Shown: positions 1 through 6,040 of the stretch, in pieces
How the letters are laid out: each line of letters starts with the position of its first letter
How positions within the stretch are numbered: position 1 is the first letter of the stretch
From: Bryobacteraceae bacterium
GTDB lineage: Bacteria; Acidobacteriota; Terriglobia; Bryobacterales; Bryobacteraceae
Assembly (NCBI GenBank): GCA_019686145.1
Contig: JADGHK010000172.1
Span: 1 to 6,040 of the forward strand
Reading direction: 5' to 3'
DNA length: 6,040 nucleotides
The notes under the pieces: model-generated
Told to the model about the DNA's origin: nothing
What the model saw: only the letters and a program-made list of their open reading frames with translations
Database searches by the model: none
Translations under genes and position numbers: made by a program

Positions 1-1
1 C

Positions 2-2551
2 TTTCCGAATCCCGACGCAATCCAGGAGTTCACGGTGCAGACCAACTCTTACAGCGCCGAGTTCGGCCGGAACCGGGGCGCTTCGATCAACGCCGTGACA
101 AAATCCGGCACGAACTCCTTCCATGGAGGTCTGTTCGAGTTCGTGCGAAACGATGTCTTCGACGCCCGCCCCTTCTTTGCCACCGAGGCGCCGGCGTTCA
201 AGCGCAACCAGTTCGGCGCCCAGCTCGGCGGCCCAATCAAAAAGAACCAGACCTTCTTCTTTTTTGCGTGGCAGGCGACGCATGAACGCGGCACCCCGAA
301 CACAAGCACGGCGCTGACGCCTACCGCCCGCATGCGCACAGGCGACTTCTCAGAGCTGGGCAAAACGATCACTGACCCGCTGACGCAGCAGCCATTCCCG
401 AACAATCAGATACCCCTCTCACGCCTCAACCAGCCCGTGCTCCGCTTTATGGAGCAGTACATACCGCTGCCAAACTCGAAGGGGCTCGAATATGTCACGC
501 CGCGAAACCGGCCGCTCGACGGGAACCAGTACACCGGCCGCATCGACCACGCTTTCAGCAACAACGATCGCCTGTACGGCCGGTACCTGTTCCAGGAAGA
601 TGACGTGTTCAACCCGGGCGGCAACTTCGAAGGCTGGGGCATCGATCAGAACTTCCGGCGTCAGAGCCTGGTCCTGAACGAAACCCACATCTTCAGCCCG
701 TCGATGCTCAACACCTTCTCCGCCACATTCAATCGCGTCAAGGCCTTTATCGTGCCGGTGCCCGACTTCGCATGGTCCGAGTTCGGAGCGAACATTCCCC
801 CCGCGGCGCCGCAGATTTACGGCTGGCACATCTTCAATGTGTCCGGATACTTTCAGGCTGCAAACGGCACGTTCTGGAACCTCGGCCGCAACACCTTCAG
901 CTTTGACGACACCGTCAGCTGGAACACCGGCCGCCACTCTCTGAAGTTCGGCGCTCAGATCGCCCGGTATCAGGTGAACCAGCTGAACGAGTACCTGACG
1001 CGAGGCAACTTCCAGTTCACCGGATTCGCTTCCGGCGACGCCCTGGCGGATGCGATCCTTGGCCGCGTCGCCAATCTCCGGCAGGTCTCGCCTCTTGGCA
1101 ATACCCTGCGGCAAACGCTTTGGCACTTCTTCATTGCCGACGACATCAAGGTGTCCAGGAAACTTACACTGAATGTCGGCCTGCGGTGGGAGCCCAACCT
1201 CAACTTCGTGGAGCGGGACGGCAAGCTGAGCATGTTCCACCCGGGCGAGCAGTCCACAGTCTACCCGGGAGCGCCTCCCGGACCTCTCTTCCAGGGAGAT
1301 CCCCAACTCAGAGAAAAGGTGCTGCCCAACCACTGGAAGAATTTCGCGCCGCGCTTCGGCTTCGCCTATGACCTGACCGGCGACGGCAAGACGGCCATCC
1401 GCGGCGGTTACGGCGTCTTCTGGGACACGATCCGAACGATCAACCTCAATCGATTCCCGTTGATCCAGCCGTTTGTCATCGACTCTACCGTCTTTGACGT
1501 CGACTTCAGCAACCCGTACGGCGGAGCTTCCTTCTTCCCGTTCACGCCGCCTTCAACGCCCGAACAGAAGAGGAACTTCCGCTTTGTGACACCTGCGGCG
1601 CACACTGCCTTCAACGACGACTTCCGGACGCCGTATACTCAGCAGTGGAACCTGAATATTCAAAGGCAGCTTCCGAAAGACATCGTGATCACGGCGGCCT
1701 ACATTGGTTCCAAGAGCACGAGACTGTTCGGGTCGCACAATATCAACCCCGCAGTCTACGGCCCTGGCGCAACCGTGGCGAACACCCAGTCGCGCAGGCT
1801 CTATCCGAACTTCGGAACGATCGAAGACGAATCAACCTTCGGCTGGTCCCAGTATCACTCCTTCCAATTGACCGTAAACAAGCGCCTGTCGCACGGCCTG
1901 ACCATCCTCGGATCCTACACGATCTCGAAGAACACAGGCCTGACATCAGCGCAAAGCGAGGGTTCACTGGGTACTCGCGATCCATGGAACCGTGCGCTCG
2001 ACCGCGGTCCCCTGTCCGAGGATCGCCCGCAGATCCTTACCATCTCCGGCGTCTGGCATATGCCCTCCCCATTCCGTCAGGGCATCGGCAAGGCAATCCT
2101 TGGCGGCTGGGAATGGACGGGGATCCTCTCGGCAATTGGCGGATCTCCGTTAACGGTGCGAGCAGGCCAGGACCGTTCGCTCAACGGCCAAGGTCTGGAT
2201 ACCGCTGATGTCGTGGGCGACTGGCGCCTTTCAGGGAACAGATCCAGGCAGGAGAAGTTGAACGCCTGGTTCGACAAAACGGCGTTCGCAATGCCTGCGA
2301 TCGGAACCGTTGGCACGAGTTCGATCAACATGCTCCGCGGGCCCGGTCAACTGAATATCGACGCCGGCTTGTATCGAAACTTCGGAGTGCGAGAGAAGTT
2401 CAACATTCAGTTCCGCGCCGAGTTCTTCAACGTGCTGAACCACACTCGTCTCGGAAATCCGAACACGACTCTCTCAAGCTCCGCATTCGGACGGATTCTC
2501 GGGACGCTGGACCCGAGGGTCGGGGAGCTGGCTCTGAAGTTCCAGTTTTAA
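2..2551 (+). CDS. Oar-like TonB-dependent outer-membrane receptor, 5'-truncated by the window edge
   Basis: This is an outer-membrane beta-barrel receptor of the Oar/TonB-dependent type, which in this family is presumed to import bulky ligands such as glycans or peptides using TonB energy. The frame is open from base 2 with no stop, so the GTG at 35 is internal. The first visible residues include PDAIQEFTVQTNSYSAEFGR and then NAVTKSGTNSFHG (about 24-36), the characteristic end of the plug domain in acidobacterial Oar proteins. Barrel segments follow: RIDHAFSNNDRLYGRY near residue 180, KLTLNVGLRWEPN near 390, RFGFAYDLTGDGKTAIRGGY near 450, TPYTQQWNLNIQRQLP near 545 and FRAEFFNVLNHTRLGNPN near 805. 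The protein ends in LALKFQF, the terminal aromatic residue typical of BAM-assembled barrels. The family usually has about 1,000-1,200 aa, so the signal peptide, the carboxypeptidase-regulatory-like domain and most of the plug are upstream. The substrate cannot be told. The family call is secure. Confidence 0.93.
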   Translation, partial: FPNPDAIQEFTVQTNSYSAEFGRNRGASINAVTKSGTNSFHGGLFEFVRNDVFDARPFFATEAPAFKRNQFGAQLGGPIKKNQTFFFFAWQATHERGTPNTSTALTPTARMRTGDFSELGKTITDPLTQQPFPNNQIPLSRLNQPVLRFMEQYIPLPNSKGLEYVTPRNRPLDGNQYTGRIDHAFSNNDRLYGRYLFQEDDVFNPGGNFEGWGIDQNFRRQSLVLNETHIFSPSMLNTFSATFNRVKAFIVPVPDFAWSEFGANIPPAAPQIYGWHIFNVSGYFQAANGTFWNLGRNTFSFDDTVSWNTGRHSLKFGAQIARYQVNQLNEYLTRGNFQFTGFASGDALADAILGRVANLRQVSPLGNTLRQTLWHFFIADDIKVSRKLTLNVGLRWEPNLNFVERDGKLSMFHPGEQSTVYPGAPPGPLFQGDPQLREKVLPNHWKNFAPRFGFAYDLTGDGKTAIRGGYGVFWDTIRTINLNRFPLIQPFVIDSTVFDVDFSNPYGGASFFPFTPPSTPEQKRNFRFVTPAAHTAFNDDFRTPYTQQWNLNIQRQLPKDIVITAAYIGSKSTRLFGSHNINPAVYGPGATVANTQSRRLYPNFGTIEDESTFGWSQYHSFQLTVNKRLSHGLTILGSYTISKNTGLTSAQSEGSLGTRDPWNRALDRGPLSEDRPQILTISGVWHMPSPFRQGIGKAILGGWEWTGILSAIGGSPLTVRAGQDRSLNGQGLDTADVVGDWRLSGNRSRQEKLNAWFDKTAFAMPAIGTVGTSSINMLRGPGQLNIDAGLYRNFGVREKFNIQFRAEFFNVLNHTRLGNPNTTLSSSAFGRILGTLDPRVGELALKFQF

Positions 2552-2565
2552 AGCAACCAGGGCGG

Positions 2566-2598
2566 AGGCGCTCCAGGGGCAGCCCGTGGAGCGCCTTT
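2566..2598 (+). terminator. Probable intrinsic terminator of the receptor gene
   Basis: A perfect 10-bp inverted repeat, AGGCGCTCCA (2566-2575) and TGGAGCGCCT (2587-2596), encloses an 11-nt loop in which GGG and CCC could pair further. It begins 15 nt after the receptor's TAA stop. The plus-strand 3' arm runs into TTTCGTCCCTT, a short and interrupted T-run. The minus-strand side has no T-run (it reads CCGCCC), so it should act mainly on plus-strand transcripts and is not an obvious terminator for the convergent permease gene. Confidence 0.65.
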
Positions 2599-2645
2599 CG
2601 TCCCTTCAGCGAGAACTCGCGCCTTGCACCACAAGACGGCGTGGT

Positions 2646-5357
2646 TCATTCCTCGCGGAGCGTCACCGCTGGATCGAGACGAACCGCGCGGCGCGCCGGG
2701 ATCAGTGTGGCCACCAGCGCCGTCGCCGCAAGCAGGCCGCTGGCGGCCGCGAGTGTTACCGCGTCGTGAGCTTTGACACCAAACAGCAGCGCCTCGGCGA
2801 ACCGCGATAATGCGATCGAAGCGGCGGCTCCAATGACCAAACCTGCCAGCACCAGGCGTCCAGCTTCCTTAAACACAAGCCTGAGGATGTCCATCGCTAC
2901 AGCTCCCAACGCCATGCGAACGCCGATCTCGTTCCGCCGCCGGGCAACCATGTACGACATCACTCCATACAAACCCAGCGCCGACAGCAGACTCGCAAGC
3001 ACTCCGAAGCCGCCGGAGACGTTAGCCATGAGGCGCTCGCGAAGGATCGACCTCTGCGCCTCGCTCTCCAGCATGCGAAACTCGACCAGCAGCTCGGGGT
3101 TGACTTCAGCCACCGTTCGACGCACCACGGCCATGACGTCATTGACGGGGCCGCGAGTCCGCGCCGCAATCGTGATCGCTGCCGGCATCTCCTCCGCCTG
3201 GTTGATCGGGAAGTACGCGAACGGGCGAAACTCATCACGAAGCCCAAAATACTTCGTGTTTCTGACAAGTCCGACGATCTGAAACAATGAATCCTGCTTG
3301 CCGGCGTACTCTTCTACGCGAAAGATACGTCCAACCGGGTTCTCTCCGTTGAAAACTTCCTTTGCGAACGCCTCATTCACGATCGCCACTTTGGGGGCGG
3401 AAAGATCGTCGTGGCTGTCAAAATCACGCCCTGCGAGGAGAGCAATCTGCATCGTATCGAAGTATCCAGGCCCGACGTAATTCATCCATGCATTCTTCTT
3501 CACGCTCGTGCCCGCCCTGCCTTCCGCCTGGACATTCTGGTTCCACGAGCTGTTCCCGAAGGGCGTCAACCATGCAGAACCCACCGAGACGGCGCCCAGC
3601 AGCGACCGCATGCGTTCCTCAATCTCCCGGAACACCTGCCGCCGCCGCTCCGGCTGCAGCTTAGGTAGAGCTGTATCAATCCGCGTAAGGAGAACTCCGT
3701 CTGCATTAAGCCCGGCTTCCGCGGTAAGCAGGTTGTGAAGGCTACGCCCGAACAATAACGCGCTTACCAGCAAGATCAGCGACAGGGCGATTTGCGACAC
3801 CACAAGCATCCGGCGAAGGCCATTGCGCTCCGCACTTGGGGTAGTTCCCCGCCCTCCCCTCATCGCGTTCGCTGGCGCGCTGCCGGTTGCGCGAATCGCG
3901 GGCATTAGACCGAACAGTAAACAGGTCAGCAACGACAGCGCCGAGGCAAAGCCGAAGACACGCCAATTAACGTCCAGGTTCAAGTACAGCGGATCACTGC
4001 CACTGTCCAGAAAAGCAACCAGGGCGCGGCTCAGCGCTTGTGCCAGCAGAGCGCCGAGGACCCCGCCAAGGGCCGCGAGCAGGAAGCTCTCCGACAGCAG
4101 TTGGCTGACCAGGCGCATCCGGGAAGCTCCGAGCGACTGACGAATTGCGATTTCACGCTCCCTGGCGCTCGCGCGGGCGAGCAGGAGGTTGGCGAGGTTG
4201 GCACAGGCGATCAGAAGAACCAGAGCAGTCGTGACAAGCAGCATCCATAGAGGATTCTCATACTGCCTCCGCAACGAAGAGATTCCCGTCCCCGCAGCAA
4301 CAACCCTTAGCTTGTTTGCCAGGTACGCCTTCACGTTGTCCGGCCTATAGACTTCAGGAACTGTCTCTCGAAAGATCGCCTCGGATAACTGGGTGATATG
4401 CTCAGAAGCCCTCTCGACAGACCAGCCAGGCTTCAACCGCCCGACCAGAGTCAGCCACCAGGCGTGACGAACGTCCATTCGCCCTTTCCCATCGTTCTCC
4501 AGGAAAGCATCAGCACATAGGGGAACCGCTACATCGAATTGCCGCCCGGGCTCGAGTCCAAAGAACTGTTTAGGAGCCACACCAATGACGGGAAAGCTTC
4601 GGCCGTTTAGTTGAATCGATCGCCCAAGCACTGCTGTGTCACCGCCGAACTCACGCTGCCAGAAGGAGTAGCTCAGAATAGCGCCTGCATCCCGGCAATC
4701 CCGTTCGTCGCTTGCCGCTGCGAAGTCCCTCCCTAGCAGCGGCGTCACTCCGAGCACCTTAAAGTAGTTGGCGCTGATGAACAGACCCTCCGCATAGCGC
4801 GCTTCCCCGCCCCGGCTCAGGTTAAACCGGATGTCTCCAAATGCGAGCACGTCAGAAAACGCCCGTTGGTGCATCCGCAATTGTTCGAACTGCGCGTAAG
4901 TAAAGGCGCGGTTCCGGCTGCGGTAGTTGCCTGAGGTGAAGAAACCCGGAGCAGTATCGATTGCCGCAAGCTCCCACGGATTCTGCACCGGAAGGCTGCG
5001 TAGACGAATAGCGTCGATGAACTGAAAGATCGCGGTGTTGGCGCCAATACCCAGTGCAAGGGACAAGACAGCAACTGCGGCGAAACCGGGCGCCAGCCGC
5101 AGTTGACGAATGGCGTACCGCAGGTCGGCAACAGCCAGATCCAAAATCCGCTCAACATTCATATCCCGAGTTCTTTCCTTGTGAACAGTAACGATGCCAA
5201 AGCGCCGCAGAGCTTCCAGCCGTGCCTCGTCCCTTGCCATCCCGCCGGCAACCAGTTCATCCACGCGTTCGGCCAGATGGAAATTCAGTTCTTCGTCGAG
5301 CTCTTGCCCCAGCTTCCCGGCCCGAAAGACATTCACGATTCGTGCCAACCACGACAT
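2646..5357 (-). CDS. ADOP-family ABC transporter permease (MacB/FtsX-like, duplicated)
   Basis: This is an inner-membrane permease of the acidobacterial duplicated orphan permease family, related to MacB/FtsX. Its 903 aa are a full family length. Residues 1-70 form a soluble helical prefix containing EELNFHLAERVDEL and GMARDEARLEALRRFG, a hallmark of the family. The motif LRYAIRQLRLAPGF (79-92) leads into TM1 (about 93-115, with ALGIGANTAIF). A MacB-type periplasmic domain spans about 118-365. The first FtsX block has TMs near 372-393, 421-442 and 466-487, with the cytoplasmic loop ARASAREREIAIRQSLGAS. The second half repeats this: a TM near 517-538, a periplasmic domain to about 770, and TMs near 782-803, 830-850 and 866-888 with the loop ARRRNEIGVRMALGA. 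It ends DPAVTLREE, as is usual. The start at 5357 is preferred because AGGAG lies 8 nt upstream; an in-frame start at 5438 would overlap padR by 68 nt. No ATPase gene is in the window. The transported substrate is unknown. Confidence 0.94.
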   Translation of the reverse strand: MSWLARIVNVFRAGKLGQELDEELNFHLAERVDELVAGGMARDEARLEALRRFGIVTVHKERTRDMNVERILDLAVADLRYAIRQLRLAPGFAAVAVLSLALGIGANTAIFQFIDAIRLRSLPVQNPWELAAIDTAPGFFTSGNYRSRNRAFTYAQFEQLRMHQRAFSDVLAFGDIRFNLSRGGEARYAEGLFISANYFKVLGVTPLLGRDFAAASDERDCRDAGAILSYSFWQREFGGDTAVLGRSIQLNGRSFPVIGVAPKQFFGLEPGRQFDVAVPLCADAFLENDGKGRMDVRHAWWLTLVGRLKPGWSVERASEHITQLSEAIFRETVPEVYRPDNVKAYLANKLRVVAAGTGISSLRRQYENPLWMLLVTTALVLLIACANLANLLLARASAREREIAIRQSLGASRMRLVSQLLSESFLLAALGGVLGALLAQALSRALVAFLDSGSDPLYLNLDVNWRVFGFASALSLLTCLLFGLMPAIRATGSAPANAMRGGRGTTPSAERNGLRRMLVVSQIALSLILLVSALLFGRSLHNLLTAEAGLNADGVLLTRIDTALPKLQPERRRQVFREIEERMRSLLGAVSVGSAWLTPFGNSSWNQNVQAEGRAGTSVKKNAWMNYVGPGYFDTMQIALLAGRDFDSHDDLSAPKVAIVNEAFAKEVFNGENPVGRIFRVEEYAGKQDSLFQIVGLVRNTKYFGLRDEFRPFAYFPINQAEEMPAAITIAARTRGPVNDVMAVVRRTVAEVNPELLVEFRMLESEAQRSILRERLMANVSGGFGVLASLLSALGLYGVMSYMVARRRNEIGVRMALGAVAMDILRLVFKEAGRLVLAGLVIGAAASIALSRFAEALLFGVKAHDAVTLAAASGLLAATALVATLIPARRAVRLDPAVTLREE

Positions 5358-5365
5358 CGGGGAGA

Positions 5366-5370
5366 CTCCT
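5366..5370 (-). promoter_or_regulatory. Shine-Dalgarno site that fixes the permease start
   Basis: On the minus strand AGGAG directly follows the padR TGA stop (5373-5371) and lies 8 nt before the ATG at 5357-5355. This canonical site and spacing support the 5357 start over the upstream in-frame ATG at 5438, and indicate that the permease is translated from a padR-permease mRNA with its own ribosome entry. Confidence 0.8.
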
Positions 5371-5706
5371 TCAGCTGTAGCGAAGGACTCGAGACACGCC
5401 GCGAATAAGCCGCGACCAGCTTTCCTTCTCGGCGTCAAGCTGGAGCAGCCCGCTCCTGGTAATCGAGTAAAACTTTGCCTTGCGCCCCTTTTCTGTCACA
5501 CCCCAGGACGATGCCAGCCAGCCCTCCTGCTCCATCCGGTGCAGCGCTGGATACAGCGAACCCTCCTCGACACGTAAGAGATCAGAAGAAATGGACTGGA
5601 TGTGATTGCATATGGCGTAGCCGTGCATCGGCCCCCGGGTATGCAGCACGCGAAGCACGAGCAGGGTCAGCGTGCCTTGCAACACGTCGCTTTTTGGTTT
5701 CAACAT
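5371..5706 (-). CDS. PadR-family transcriptional regulator
   Basis: This is a winged-helix DNA-binding repressor of the PadR family, predicted to act as a dimer in the cytoplasm. The 111 aa match the short (subfamily-2-like) PadR proteins with a single C-terminal dimerisation helix. Visible hallmarks are LQGTLTLLVLRVL (9-21), GPMHGYAICNHI (25-36), the recognition region VEEGSLYPALHRMEQEGWL (46-64), the wing EKGRKAKFYSITRSG (72-86), and a final helix from about 87 to 108. The ATG at 5706 gives the usual N-terminus of the family. The gene ends 13 nt before the permease start on the same strand, and the PadR-ADOP pair is a recurrent acidobacterial arrangement, so the permease is the likely target. 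A palindrome over its own promoter suggests autoregulation. There is no recognisable Shine-Dalgarno sequence before its ATG. The ligand is unknown. Confidence 0.94.
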   Translation of the reverse strand: MLKPKSDVLQGTLTLLVLRVLHTRGPMHGYAICNHIQSISSDLLRVEEGSLYPALHRMEQEGWLASSWGVTEKGRKAKFYSITRSGLLQLDAEKESWSRLIRGVSRVLRYS

Positions 5707-5724
5707 ACCCAGCTAGCTAGGTAT
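5705..5724. promoter_or_regulatory. Candidate PadR operator: 20-bp near-perfect palindrome
   Basis: The arms ATACC (5705-5709) and GGTAT (5720-5724) flank the perfect 8-bp palindrome AGCTAGCT (5711-5718). Only the pair 5710/5719 (C and A) breaks the symmetry, so 18 of 20 bases are symmetric. The site overlaps the last two bases of the predicted -10 box, covers the expected start of transcription and reaches the padR ATG. A dimeric PadR bound here would block initiation. Spaced inverted repeats are the known operator form of the family (ATGT-N8-ACAT for classical PadR); assigning this particular sequence is an inference from position and symmetry. Confidence 0.65.
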
Positions 5725-5751
5725 TATTGATGGATTGCTCTGCTGTGTCAA
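5723..5751 (-). promoter_or_regulatory. Sigma-70-type promoter of the padR-permease operon
   Basis: On the minus strand the -35 box TTGACA (5751-5746, 6/6 to the consensus) is separated by exactly 17 bp from AATAAT (5728-5723, 5/6 to TATAAT). The predicted start of transcription is near 5716, which leaves a leader of only about 10 nt before the padR ATG. The near-ideal boxes imply a strong basal promoter that would need repression, which agrees with the palindrome placed over its start point. Confidence 0.75.
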
Positions 5752-5756
5752 TGAAA

Positions 5757-5780
5757 ATCTTTTGAGAGAGATCAAAGGAT
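5757..5780 (-). terminator. Possible weak terminator after the hslR-like gene
   Basis: An imperfect 9-bp inverted repeat, ATCTTTTGA (5757-5765) and TCAAAGGAT (5772-5780), has a 6-nt loop and one mismatch. Read on the minus strand it lies 28 nt after the hslR-like stop and is followed by TTTC. The stem is AT-rich and the T-run short, so termination would be weak. Its place between that stop and the padR -35 box is the main argument for it. Confidence 0.3.
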
Positions 5781-5808
5781 TCCGCGGGCGTTCGAGAAGC
5801 GGCCGCGT

Positions 5809-6040
5809 TTACATTCGCCCGCGCAGCCGGTTCAGTTCGCGCCGGTCGCGCTTGGATGGTCTACCCGCACGGAAGGATTCAAACCGCGGCAGCGCCTTCC
5901 GCTCTTCCGCCGCTTTGAGCCGCAGTTCCTTGCTTTCCTCAGTCTCCCGGTAAAGCGTCTGCGCTACAGCGGCAGGGCCGCGGACGTCGCTGAGTTGCAG
6001 GACCTCCACCTCGAATTCGCCGCTATCGTTCTTTACGCGA
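5809..6040 (-). CDS. hslR: HslR/Hsp15-like S4-domain RNA-binding protein, C-terminal part
   Basis: The frame is open to the window edge, so only the last 76 residues are present; the GTG at 6009 is internal. The visible part starts RVKNDSGEFEVEVLQLSDVR, continues GPAAVAQTLYRETEE, and ends in a basic tail with GRPSKRDRRELNRLRGRM. The LSDxRGPAxxAQxLY segment followed by a charged linker and GRP(T/S)KRDRRxL is typical of the bacterial Hsp15/HslR-like family. In E. coli, Hsp15 binds stalled 50S subunits carrying nascent chains; whether this homologue does the same is inferred. The S4 RNA-binding domain itself would lie upstream, outside the window. It is on the same strand as padR, with a 102-nt gap containing padR's own promoter, so it is probably a separate unit. 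The symbol is assigned by family resemblance only. Confidence 0.75.
   Translation of the reverse strand, partial: RVKNDSGEFEVEVLQLSDVRGPAAVAQTLYRETEESKELRLKAAEERKALPRFESFRAGRPSKRDRRELNRLRGRM

Noticed and set aside
419..1333. 304-codon open frame on the minus strand inside the receptor gene
   Set aside because: It is antisense to clear Oar-like barrel motifs, has no recognisable domain, and long antisense frames are expected in GC-rich coding DNA.
1645..2208. 187-codon plus-strand open frame overlapping the receptor gene
   Set aside because: It is an out-of-frame shadow: the receptor frame carries conserved barrel motifs through the whole stretch, and this translation resembles no known family.
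2773..3282. 169-codon plus-strand open frame opposite the permease 3' region
   Set aside because: Its translation is low-complexity (rich in R, S, T and A) and lies antisense to the well-conserved second FtsX block of the permease.
5103..5577. Plus-strand open frames opposite the permease 5' end and padR
   Set aside because: They are antisense to two confidently assigned genes and have no domain or ribosome-site support.
5782..5808. GC-rich partial inverted repeat (CGCGG / CCGCG) between the hslR-like stop and padR
   Set aside because: The stem is only 5 bp with a loop of about 15 nt and no T-run follows, so it is no better than expected by chance in this base composition.
5735..5953. 72-codon plus-strand open frame starting in the intergenic region
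   Set aside because: Most of it is antisense to the hslR-like coding sequence, its translation is R/S-rich with no family resemblance, and its start lies in the padR promoter region without a ribosome site.

Overview
The window most likely comes from a high-GC Acidobacteriota chromosome, probably of the Solibacter/Bryobacter type. That placement is an inference from gene content. It rests on an Oar-like TonB-dependent outer-membrane receptor next to a PadR regulator plus a very large 'ADOP' (acidobacterial duplicated orphan permease), a pairing amplified in that phylum. No rRNA or other taxonomic marker is present.

Layout: (1) 2-2551, plus strand: the 3' 849 codons of an Oar-like TonB-dependent receptor whose N-terminus lies outside the window. 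(2) 2552-2645: a short convergent intergenic gap holding a strong 10-bp hairpin with a short T-run, which fits an intrinsic terminator for the receptor gene. (3) 2646-5357, minus strand: a complete ADOP-family MacB/FtsX-like permease of 903 aa. (4) 5371-5706, minus strand: a complete 111-aa PadR-family repressor, 13 nt upstream of the permease and clearly its operon partner. (5) 5707-5808: a compact control region with a near-consensus sigma-70 promoter and a 20-bp near-perfect palindrome over the predicted start of transcription. (6) 5809-6040, minus strand: the 3' end of an HslR/Hsp15-like S4-domain RNA-binding protein.

How the parts fit: padR and the permease read as a two-gene, self-contained cassette. 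PadR probably binds the palindrome that abuts its own -10 box and so represses both genes until a ligand or stress releases it. The permease has both MacB/FtsX halves but no ATPase gene nearby, as is usual for ADOP proteins, so its energy partner is unknown. The receptor and the hslR-like gene appear to be independent transcription units. No mobile elements, CRISPR arrays, tRNAs or rRNAs were seen. I found no strong sign of an undescribed system; the best lead is the promoter/operator architecture upstream of padR.
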